A stretch of 40,776 bases of DNA from Flavobacteriaceae bacterium (GTDB taxonomy: Bacteria; Bacteroidota; Bacteroidia; Flavobacteriales; Flavobacteriaceae): the NCBI GenBank assembly GCA_024762795.1, contig JANTGS010000017.1:1-40776 (forward strand). The letters run 5' to 3'. The notes under the pieces were generated by a model that made no database searches, was not told the origin of the DNA, and saw only the letters and a list, made by a program, of their open reading frames with translations. Below are positions 1 to 7,043 of this stretch, in pieces (the first letter of the stretch is position 1; every line of letters starts with the position of its first letter). The position numbers and the translations under genes were made by a program.

Positions 1-20
1 ACAATAACTTATTTTTTTGA

Positions 21-50
21 TTGTAATCTTTAATTTTTTACTTAAATTTG
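21..50 (+). promoter_or_regulatory. Housekeeping promoter of tRNA-Cys (Bacteroidota type)
   Basis: TTG at 21-23 and TAAATTTG at 43-50 are separated by exactly 19 bases. This matches the Bacteroidota primary sigma factor form TTG / TAnnTTTG. The tRNA begins 12 bases after the -7 element, so transcription would start only a few bases ahead of the mature 5' end. Confidence 0.75.
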
Positions 51-62
51 CACCTCTTAAAT

Positions 63-133
63 GGCGTCGTGGCCGAGTGGCTAGGCAGGGCTCTGCAAAA
101 GCTCGTACAGCGGTTCGAATCCGCTCGTCGCCT
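63..133 (+). tRNA. tRNA-Cys (anticodon GCA)
   Basis: A full cloverleaf can be drawn. The acceptor stem is 63-69 with 126-132, the D stem 72-74 with 84-86, the anticodon stem 88-92 with 100-104, the anticodon GCA at 95-97, and the T stem 109-113 with 121-125 around a TTCGAAT loop. The discriminator base is U (133), as is usual for tRNA-Cys. CCA is not encoded. The acceptor stem has one U:U mismatch (67 with 128) and the anticodon stem one G:U pair; all other pairs are canonical. It stands alone with its own promoter and terminator. Confidence 0.93.
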
Positions 134-140
134 CTCTAAA

Positions 141-178
141 AACCTCAATTATTCCCTTGGTATATTGAGGTTTTTTTT
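141..178 (+). terminator. Intrinsic terminator after tRNA-Cys
   Basis: AACCTCAAT (141-149) pairs with ATTGAGGTT (164-172) around a 14-base loop and runs directly into a run of T to 178. It ends the tRNA transcript before the next gene. Confidence 0.85.
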
Positions 179-238
179 AATTTCTTTAACAGTAGTTTAG
201 TTTAAATTTTGCATCTTTGTACATCTTATTTTTAAAGC

Positions 239-1099
239 ATGCAAATTTACCCCATTGAAACAGGGAATTTTAAATTGGATGGCGGAGCAATGTTCGGTGT
301 TGTTCCCAAAGTGATCTGGCAAAAAACTAATCCTGCCGACAGCAATAATCTTATCGATATGAGCCTCCGGTGTATGCTGATTGAAGATGGTGACCGTCTT
401 ATATTGATTGATAATGGTACAGGTGATAAGCAAAGTGCTAAGTTTTTTGGTTATTATTACCCTTTCGGGGACGATAGCCTTGACAAATCCCTTAAAAAAT
501 ACGGTTTTCACCGCGATCAAATTACCGATGTTTTTTTAACTCATTTACATTTTGATCACTGTGGAGGAAGCATTCAGTGGAATAAAGATAGAACCGGTTA
601 TGAACCTGCTTTTAAGAATGCAAAATTCTGGAGCAATAAAAATCACTGGCAATGGGCGGTAGAACCCAATCCCAGAGAGAAAGCCTCTTTTTTAAAGGAA
701 AACATCATTCCGATTGAGGAAAGTGGTCAACTGAATTTCGTAACCATCCCCGGGAATAAATTCTCGGTAAATTCAGAATTGGGTTTTGATATTCTTTTTA
801 CTGACGGGCATACCGAAAAACAAATGATTCCACATATAAAATATCAGGGCAAAACCATAGTTTTTGCAGCCGATCTTTTGCCTAGTGTTGGCCATATCCC
901 GTTACCTTATGTGATGAGCTATGATACACGTCCGCTAATCACAATGGATGAAAAGGCAAAATTCCTTCATGATGCTGTAGAGAATCAGTATTATATTTTC
1001 CTGGAACACGATTTTGTTAATCAATTGTGTACGGTTAAGCATACCGAAAAAGGAGTAAGGCTGGATCAGACCTATAAATTTAATGAAGTATTCAAATAA
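239..1099 (+). CDS. Metallo-beta-lactamase-fold hydrolase
   Basis: 286-residue cytoplasmic protein with no signal peptide. The zinc signature is THLHFDH at residues 101-107 (H102, H104, D106, H107), followed by H191 in GHT, D212 in AADLLPS and H257 in LEHD. These are the ligands of a two-metal metallo-beta-lactamase hydrolase. The general shape, with a long N-terminal strand region before the HxHxDH motif and a C-terminal AAD and EHD pair, resembles the lactonase-like branch of the superfamily, but the substrate cannot be read from the sequence. It follows the tRNA terminator and is 26 bases ahead of the S8 protease gene, so the two may be co-transcribed. Confidence 0.88.
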   Translation: MQIYPIETGNFKLDGGAMFGVVPKVIWQKTNPADSNNLIDMSLRCMLIEDGDRLILIDNGTGDKQSAKFFGYYYPFGDDSLDKSLKKYGFHRDQITDVFLTHLHFDHCGGSIQWNKDRTGYEPAFKNAKFWSNKNHWQWAVEPNPREKASFLKENIIPIEESGQLNFVTIPGNKFSVNSELGFDILFTDGHTEKQMIPHIKYQGKTIVFAADLLPSVGHIPLPYVMSYDTRPLITMDEKAKFLHDAVENQYYIFLEHDFVNQLCTVKHTEKGVRLDQTYKFNEVFK

Positions 1100-1125
1100 A
1101 TAATTAATATTTAAATTTAACCTAG

Positions 1126-2817
1126 ATGAAAGTTACCAGATTATTATTAAGCATTGGATTGGTTATATCTCTTGCCAGCTGTAGTTCTAGCAAGACAACC
1201 TCCGGTTCAAGTAAGTATCATAAGATTGCTGTTCCTGCCGGAACATCAACTGCAGTGGTTATCCCTGCCAAGAAAGGGGAAATGAGTGAAACCGAATTAA
1301 AGAACTGGCCTCATGCCGATATTTATACCGATTCTGTACCAGGGATGAGCCTGAAAAAGGCTTACGACTTTCTAAACGGTAAAAAAACAACTACTGTTAT
1401 TTTAGGAATTGGTGATTCAGGTATCGACATCAATCATGAAGATCTAAAAGATCAGGCATGGATCAATACAGATGAGATCGCCGGAAATGGTAAAGATGAT
1501 GATAAGAACGGATATATAGATGATATTCACGGATGGAATTTCCTTGGTGGAGCTAAAGGAGAACCCGCTCCTGCACAGTTGGAAGTAACACGTTTGTATA
1601 AAAAGTACGATGCAAAATATGCCGGAAAAACTGAAGATCAGATCGCCGCAGGTGATAAAGCTGAATATGCTGAATATCTGAAGATCAAAAAAGACTTTGA
1701 GAAAAGACTGGATGAGGCTAAAAAGAATTATCAGTACTACCAGTCAATTCAGGCGATGATCGTGGAAGCAGATAAAGCTGCACAAAAAGCACTGAATAAA
1801 AAGACTTATACTCTGGCCGATTTACAAAAATTGCCAGCAGATCAGCAAAACCCGATTTTGATGAAGATCATTTCTTCAGGGGATAATGTAGAGAATACCA
1901 TTACTCAGATTCAGAGAGGAATTGATTATTACGGAAGCCAGGTAAATGTAATGTATAATCTCGATATCAAAGGAAGACATACCAATGATGACCCTGATAA
2001 TATTAAAGATGTACCTTATGGAAATGGCTATGTAGTGGGATCGGTTGATGATGAAAAACATGGTACCCATGTTGCCGGAATTGCCTTGGCCACTAGAAAT
2101 AATGGTATCGGAATGAATGGAGTTGCCAACAATACAAAACTGATTGTTGCAAGAACTGTTCCTGATGGAGATGAATTTGATAAAGACGTAGCCTTGGCGA
2201 TCAGATATCTGGTTGATAATGGTGCTAAAGTGATCAATATGAGCTTTGGTAAAAGTTATTCACCACATGCCGACTGGGTTTATGATGCAATAAAATATGC
2301 TGCAAGTAAAGATGTATTACTGGTTCATGCTGCCGGAAACGATTCAAAAAACCTTGATCTTCCGCAATATGATAATTACCCAACCGACGCTCCTGATAAA
2401 GTTAATGAGATTACAGATAATATGATCACCATTGGATCTTGTACCCGTCATTATGATGAAGATCTGGTTTCCGGATTTTCAAATTACGGCCAAAAGAATG
2501 TAGATATTTTTGCACCGGGATCAGAGATCTATTCTACAGTGCCTAAGAATGAATATGAATTCTTACAGGGTACTTCAATGGCTTCTCCTGAAGTTGCCGG
2601 AATTGCAGTATTGATCAGATCATATTATCCTCAGCTTTCTGCAAGTCAGGTAAAACACATCATCATGAACTCCGGTACTAAGGTTGATATGGATGTTAAA
2701 TTACCTGGAGGAAAAGGTAAAAAAGTACCATTTAGCACACTTTCTGTTTCAGGGAGGGTTGTAAATGCTTACAATGCTGTGAAAATGGCAGATGAAATGG
2801 TTAACGGAAAGAAATAG
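1126..2817 (+). CDS. Subtilisin-family (S8) serine protease, lipoprotein
   Basis: 563 residues. The N-terminus is a lipoprotein signal with lipobox LASC (Cys19), so the mature enzyme should be anchored to a membrane. The catalytic triad is visible: Asp97 in GIGDSGID, His312 in HGTHVAG, Ser484 in GTSMASP; Asn405 in HAAGND is the oxyanion residue. Asp and His are 215 residues apart, whereas in subtilisin they are about 32 apart. The insert (roughly 145-300) is rich in Lys, Glu, Gln and Tyr and looks helical. The gene ends just before a bidirectional terminator shared with hemN. The substrate is unknown. Confidence 0.93.
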   Translation: MKVTRLLLSIGLVISLASCSSSKTTSGSSKYHKIAVPAGTSTAVVIPAKKGEMSETELKNWPHADIYTDSVPGMSLKKAYDFLNGKKTTTVILGIGDSGIDINHEDLKDQAWINTDEIAGNGKDDDKNGYIDDIHGWNFLGGAKGEPAPAQLEVTRLYKKYDAKYAGKTEDQIAAGDKAEYAEYLKIKKDFEKRLDEAKKNYQYYQSIQAMIVEADKAAQKALNKKTYTLADLQKLPADQQNPILMKIISSGDNVENTITQIQRGIDYYGSQVNVMYNLDIKGRHTNDDPDNIKDVPYGNGYVVGSVDDEKHGTHVAGIALATRNNGIGMNGVANNTKLIVARTVPDGDEFDKDVALAIRYLVDNGAKVINMSFGKSYSPHADWVYDAIKYAASKDVLLVHAAGNDSKNLDLPQYDNYPTDAPDKVNEITDNMITIGSCTRHYDEDLVSGFSNYGQKNVDIFAPGSEIYSTVPKNEYEFLQGTSMASPEVAGIAVLIRSYYPQLSASQVKHIIMNSGTKVDMDVKLPGGKGKKVPFSTLSVSGRVVNAYNAVKMADEMVNGKK

Positions 2818-2840
2818 TAAAAAAGTTTATAAACTTTTTA

Positions 2841-2870
2841 AAAGCCCGATTTGACAATCGGGCTTTTTTT
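2841..2870. terminator. Bidirectional terminator between the S8 protease gene and hemN
   Basis: AAAGCCCGATT (2841-2851) pairs perfectly with AATCGGGCTTT (2856-2866) around a four-base loop, followed by more T. Preceding A residues give a U-tract on the minus strand too. It sits between convergent genes, and its right T-run overlaps the hemN stop codon. Confidence 0.9.
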
Positions 2871-4227
2871 ATATCGTCATGGAAAAGACACGGGTTTCAG
2901 GTTTATTTTCGATCAATCTTAGATCAAAGGCCATGCATATATTCCGGATAAAAAGTCTTCCTTCCTCCCGAACACTCACCCCGTCATCATTAACATCTAC
3001 AATTCCATCAGCTATCATTTCTTTTAATCGTACAGTAATCGCTTTTCTTTTTGTTAAATCCAGCCCGTATTTCCATTCAGTTTCCAGATGACACATCAGA
3101 TTCAGAATATGTTTACGGATGATGAGATCAGTGTCAGTTAACAAATGTCCTCTAAAAATAGGCAGAATTCCATTATTTACTTGTTTGGTATAGCCTTTTA
3201 TTGTTTTATCATTTTGTGCAAAGGCATACCATGAATCACTGATCGCCGACATCCCGAGCCCGATCATCAACTGAGTTTTACCCGAGGTATATCCCATAAA
3301 ATTACGGTGTAACTTCTTTTTATTCATTGCTATAGCAAGAGAATCAGTAGGTAAGGCAAAGTGATCCATACCGATTTCAATATAACCCGCATCAAAAAAC
3401 AGCTGTTTGCCTAATTCGTATAATCTGCGCTTTTCACTTTCTTTAGGAAGATCATTTTCATCAAAACCACGTTGTCCGACACCTTTGATCCAGGGTACAT
3501 GAGCGTAGCTGTAGAAAGCGATACGATCTGGTTTCAGGCTGATTGTTTTCCTAATAGTATCACGAATGCTGTCTTCTTTCTGGAAGGGTAATCCAAAGAT
3601 CAGATCATGACTGATTGATGTATAACCGATCTTTCGCGAAAGATCATTTATCTTTTTTACCTGATCATAACTTTGAATGCGATGAATAGCTTTTTGTACT
3701 AAGGGGTCGTAATCCTGAATACCAAAACTGTTTCGCCTGGCTCCCATATTAAAAAGGGTTTGTAATTGTTCTTCAGAAGTGTGACTGGGATGCCCTTCAT
3801 AACTCAGTTCAAAATCAAGGGTTTTGTCTGCACGATCAAAAATTCCATCGATCAGTTGTTTCAGGTTTTTTGAAGAAAAGAAGGTGGGTGTGCCACCACC
3901 CAAATGAATATCTTTAATTTTAGGTTGTGTATCAAACAGATCGCAATATAAATTCCATTCTTTTAAAACGGTATTGATATAGGGTTCTTCCACCTCATGA
4001 CGCTTGGTAATTAGCTTATGGCAGGCACAAAAAGTACAAAGATTCTCGCAAAAAGGAAGATGAATGTACAAGCTGATCCCTTCAGTATCATTACTTTCAT
4101 TAAAAGATCTTTTAACCGATTCTTTCCAGTTGTTTAGAGAAATTCCTTCCTTGTCCCAGTAAGGAACAGTTGGATAACTCGTATATCTTGGCCCCGGAAT
4201 ATTATATTTTGCAATTAAATGTTTCAT
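2869..4227 (-). CDS. hemN: Oxygen-independent coproporphyrinogen III oxidase (radical SAM)
   Basis: 452 residues, the normal HemN length. The family converts coproporphyrinogen III to protoporphyrinogen IX in the cytoplasm without O2. The iron-sulfur motif is CENLCTFCAC at residues 60-69 (CX3CX2CXC: C60, C64, C67, C69). The SAM-binding GGGTP follows near residue 112. The N-terminal PGPRYTSYP segment is typical of HemN and argues against the HemW group. The reading frame is intact. It lies 23 bases downstream of hemE on the same strand and is probably co-transcribed with it. Confidence 0.95.
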   Translation of the reverse strand: MKHLIAKYNIPGPRYTSYPTVPYWDKEGISLNNWKESVKRSFNESNDTEGISLYIHLPFCENLCTFCACHKLITKRHEVEEPYINTVLKEWNLYCDLFDTQPKIKDIHLGGGTPTFFSSKNLKQLIDGIFDRADKTLDFELSYEGHPSHTSEEQLQTLFNMGARRNSFGIQDYDPLVQKAIHRIQSYDQVKKINDLSRKIGYTSISHDLIFGLPFQKEDSIRDTIRKTISLKPDRIAFYSYAHVPWIKGVGQRGFDENDLPKESEKRRLYELGKQLFFDAGYIEIGMDHFALPTDSLAIAMNKKKLHRNFMGYTSGKTQLMIGLGMSAISDSWYAFAQNDKTIKGYTKQVNNGILPIFRGHLLTDTDLIIRKHILNLMCHLETEWKYGLDLTKRKAITVRLKEMIADGIVDVNDDGVSVREEGRLFIRNICMAFDLRLIENKPETRVFSMTI

Positions 4228-4250
4228 TCGAGTCTTTTTCTTAGGGTATT

Positions 4251-5282
4251 TTATTCATGATATTCCTTAACAGCATCGATAAAAGCCTGAACATTTTTAA
4301 GCGGAATATTGGGTAAAATACCATGTCCGAGGTTAACAATGTATTGGTCTTTCCCAAAATCATCTATCATTTTATGTACGATCTCTTTGATTACTTTAGG
4401 TGGTGATAACAGTCTTGAAGGATCAAGATTCCCCTGTAAGGTAATTTTATTTCCTGTAAATTTCCTTGCAGTCTGAGGCGTAAGCGTCCAGTCCACACCT
4501 ATAGCAGAAACATTAGAATCTGACATTTCTTCCAGAGCATACCAGCATCCCTTGGCAAAAATCACTACAGGTGCTTCATCCTTTAAAGCATCGATGATCT
4601 GAACGAGGTATTTCCATGAAAATTCACGGTAATCATCAGGAGCCAACATACCACCCCACGAATCAAAAAGCTGTAGGGCATCAACTCCCGACTTCACTTT
4701 TTCTCTGAGATATGCAATTGTTGTATCAGTGATTTTTTGCAATAAGGTATGTGCAGCTTCGGGCCGAGTAAAGCAAAATTCCTTTGTCTTTTCAAAGGTC
4801 TTTGATCCTTGTCCCTGTACAGTATAGCAAAGGATCGTCCACGGTGATCCCGCAAAACCGATCAGGGGTACTTCATCGTTCAGCATTTCTTTGGTAAGCT
4901 TTATCGCATCAAAAACATAACCCAGAGATTCTTTAACATCCGGAATAATTACCTTATCCACATCTTTTTTTGAACGAACCGGTTGGGGCAGGAATGGTCC
5001 GATACCTGCTTTCATTTCAAAAGGTATGTTCATAGCCTGCGGAACAACCAATATATCTGAGAAAAGAATGGCAGCATCCATATGGAACCTGCGAATGGGC
5101 TGAACGGTGATCTCAGCAGCGAGTTCCGGTGTCCGGCAACGTGTGAAAAAGTCGTATTTTTCACGTATGGCCATAAATTCAGGTAAATACCTTCCTGCCT
5201 GCCGCATCATCCAAACAGGGGGTCTTTTCACACTTTCTCCTGCCAGCGCTTTTAAATAAAGATCATTCTTATACTTTTTCAT
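4251..5282 (-). CDS. hemE: Uroporphyrinogen decarboxylase
   Basis: 343 residues from the ATG at 5282. The enzyme removes four carboxyl groups from uroporphyrinogen III to give coproporphyrinogen III. Family signatures include [14 protein letters not shown] near the N-terminus, the conserved FSDILV segment, GFAGSPWTI in the middle and NLGHGI near the C-terminus. An ATG 21 bases upstream (5303) is in frame but would add a non-family heptapeptide and overlap hemL; family members start close to KNDLYLKAL, so 5282 is preferred. That leaves one base between the hemL stop and this start, which is operon-like. The frame is intact although upstream hemL is broken. Confidence 0.95.
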   Translation of the reverse strand: MKKYKNDLYLKALAGESVKRPPVWMMRQAGRYLPEFMAIREKYDFFTRCRTPELAAEITVQPIRRFHMDAAILFSDILVVPQAMNIPFEMKAGIGPFLPQPVRSKKDVDKVIIPDVKESLGYVFDAIKLTKEMLNDEVPLIGFAGSPWTILCYTVQGQGSKTFEKTKEFCFTRPEAAHTLLQKITDTTIAYLREKVKSGVDALQLFDSWGGMLAPDDYREFSWKYLVQIIDALKDEAPVVIFAKGCWYALEEMSDSNVSAIGVDWTLTPQTARKFTGNKITLQGNLDPSRLLSPPKVIKEIVHKMIDDFGKDQYIVNLGHGILPNIPLKNVQAFIDAVKEYHE

Positions 5283-5283
5283 T

Positions 5284-6163
5284 TTAATTGTTTCCGGCCA
5301 CATCCTTCATGGCATTAAAAATAGCTTTCTTTAATTTTTTAAGATCTTTTTTGCTCAAAGCAGAAGAAAGGAACCAGGCCTCGAACTGTGATGGCGGAAT
5401 AAAAATTCCGTTTTTGATCATCGACCAAAAGAAGGTTTTAAATGCATTTGTGTCGCTGTTCTGTGCTGATTTAAAATCATTTACTTCTTCAGTGGCAAAG
5501 AACGGATTGATCATCGAACCAAAACGGTTTACCTGGATTTGGATATTATTCTCTTTAGCAGCTTCTTTTAAATAAGTTTCTATCTTTTGAGCTGTCTTTT
5601 CAAATTTTTGATAAGGATCCTGTTTTTTAAGTTCTTTTAAGGTTGTAATACCACAGGCCATGGCATTCGGATTACCCGATAAAGTTCCAGCCTGATACAT
5701 GTCTCCCAGCGGAGCAACCATTTCCATGATCTCATTTCGGGCGCCATAAGCTCCAACAGGAAAGCCTCCCCCAATCACTTTTCCTAAACAGGTAATATCT
5801 GCTTCTACACCCAGAAGCTCTTGTGCTCCTCCGAATTTTAATCTGAAACCGGTCATTACCTCATCGATGATCAAAAGAATACCGTGTTCTTTGGTAAGAG
5901 CTCTAAGCTCTGAAATAAATTCTTTTGAAGGCAATACTACGCCCATATTACCTGCTACAGGTTCAATGATCACAGCAGCGATATCTTCCGATTCCAAAAT
6001 ATGTTTTTTTACACTTTCGATATTGTTATATTCAGCAATCAAAGTATTCTTTACGGCTTCTTCCGGAACACCTTTACTCCCCGGTAAACTTAAAGTTACC
6101 AGACCTGAACCTGCCGCAACCAGCAGCGCATCAGAATGTCCGTGATAACAACCCGAAAATTGT
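5284..6163 (-). pseudogene. hemL: Glutamate-1-semialdehyde 2,1-aminomutase, 5'-truncated
   Basis: The frame encodes the last 290 or so residues of HemL, which normally has about 428 and makes 5-aminolevulinate from glutamate 1-semialdehyde with PLP. Recognisable are GCYHGHSD and AAGSG close to the break, [20 protein letters not shown], and the PLP lysine in LGKVIGGGFPVGAYG. Homology runs up to about 6160 (FSGCYHGH) and then stops: the preceding codons do not read as HemL. About 135-140 N-terminal residues, including the start, are missing. The first possible in-frame start, a TTG at 6042, lies inside conserved sequence and cannot give a whole enzyme. The remnant meets the hemH remnant head to head. 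Confidence 0.88.
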
Positions 6164-6383
6164 AGATCTGGCCCATTCGGGAGTAAAGAAACTGGCTGTA
6201 GTGACTCCTTCTTTTGTAACAGACTGTCTGGAAACCCTTGAGGAAATCAATATAGAAGGGAAACGAATTTTTAAGGAAGCCGGGGGTGAAGAATTTATTT
6301 ATATACCCTGCTTAAATGACCGGGATGAGTAGGTGGCGACGGTGCATCAATGGATCAATAATTGGTTATATCAAAGTAATTAA
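6164..6383 (+). pseudogene. hemH: Ferrochelatase, C-terminal remnant with internal stop
   Basis: In the frame ending at TAA 6381-6383 the DNA encodes a ferrochelatase C-terminus: [20 protein letters not shown], then IPCLNDRDE. In frame at 6330-6332 there is a TAG, and the frame continues for 16 more sensible codons (VATVHQWINNW...) to the TAA three bases before hemJ. From memory of the family a Trp follows the acidic pair here, so TAG probably replaces TGG. Some 270-290 N-terminal residues are absent; sequence left of about 6164 belongs to hemL on the other strand. Ferrochelatase inserts iron into protoporphyrin IX, so this copy cannot be functional. Confidence 0.85.
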
Positions 6384-6386
6384 TCT

Positions 6387-6941
6387 ATGGACTATCTTTA
6401 TTTGAAATCGCTGCATATAATTTTTATAACCACCTGGTTTGCAGGTTTGTTTTATATCATACGTTTATTTATATATTTTAAAGAGGCCGAAGAGAAAGAA
6501 GAACCATCAAAGACAATACTTCAACAGCAATATGCTTTAATGGGGAAACGTTTGTGGTACATCATAACCTGGCCTTCGGCAATTTTGGCAAGTATATTTG
6601 CTTATTGGATGTTATTTCTGCAACCGGCATATCTATCTCAGAATTGGATGTGGGTTAAGCTGGTCTTTGTAGTTTTATTATATCTGTACCACTGGTCATG
6701 CCAGATTCTGGTTAATCAGATGGAAGCAGGAGAGATTAAAGTTTCTTCATATAAACTAAGAATATGGAATGAGGTAGCGACAATCATTTTATTTTCGGTT
6801 GTCTTTCTGGTAGTTTTAAAAAATGCTGTAAACTGGATATATGGTGTTGTAGGTATTGTGTTATTCTCTGTATTATTGATGGTGGGGATTAAACTTTATA
6901 AAAAAATTCGTGAACGAAATAACTGGGAAAATAAAAATTAA
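6387..6941 (+). CDS. hemJ: HemJ-type protoporphyrinogen oxidase / CopD-like membrane protein
   Basis: 184 residues, almost entirely membrane-spanning (four to five hydrophobic segments). The N-terminal KSLHIIFITTWFAGLFYIIR contains the conserved His10 and the WFAGLFY signature of HemJ, which oxidises protoporphyrinogen IX to protoporphyrin IX. Its start is three bases after the original end of hemH, and a hemH-hemJ pair is common in Bacteroidota, which supports the call. The frame is intact although its partner is broken. Older annotations call such proteins CopD-family or UPF0093. Confidence 0.85.
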   Translation: MDYLYLKSLHIIFITTWFAGLFYIIRLFIYFKEAEEKEEPSKTILQQQYALMGKRLWYIITWPSAILASIFAYWMLFLQPAYLSQNWMWVKLVFVVLLYLYHWSCQILVNQMEAGEIKVSSYKLRIWNEVATIILFSVVFLVVLKNAVNWIYGVVGIVLFSVLLMVGIKLYKKIRERNNWENKN

Positions 6942-7007
6942 AACCATAATTTTTCTTAAAAAAATCCTAAGATACAGTAATCAGGGATGATAAATATTAT
7001 TTTAGTC

Positions 7008-7015
7008 TATATTTG
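7008..7015 (+). promoter_or_regulatory. Possible -7 element of the M1 aminopeptidase gene
   Basis: TATATTTG matches TAnnTTTG exactly and lies 28 bases before the ATG at 7044. No TTG occurs at the usual distance upstream, so only half the promoter is visible. Confidence 0.35.
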
Positions 7016-7043
7016 TGAAATATTGAATTAAATCAAATTTCTT

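Noticed and set aside
63-133. tRNA-Cys as a pseudogene because of the stem mismatch
   Set aside because: All other pairs, the GCA anticodon, discriminator U, promoter and terminator are intact.
5283-5303. Upstream ATG (5303) for hemE
   Set aside because: It adds MWPETIK, unlike the family, and overlaps hemL; the ATG at 5282 gives the usual N-terminus.
5284-6042. A shorter hemL product started at the TTG at 6042
   Set aside because: The start lies within conserved HemL sequence, and GCYHGHSD upstream in the same frame is clearly coding ancestry; the protein would lack a third of the fold.
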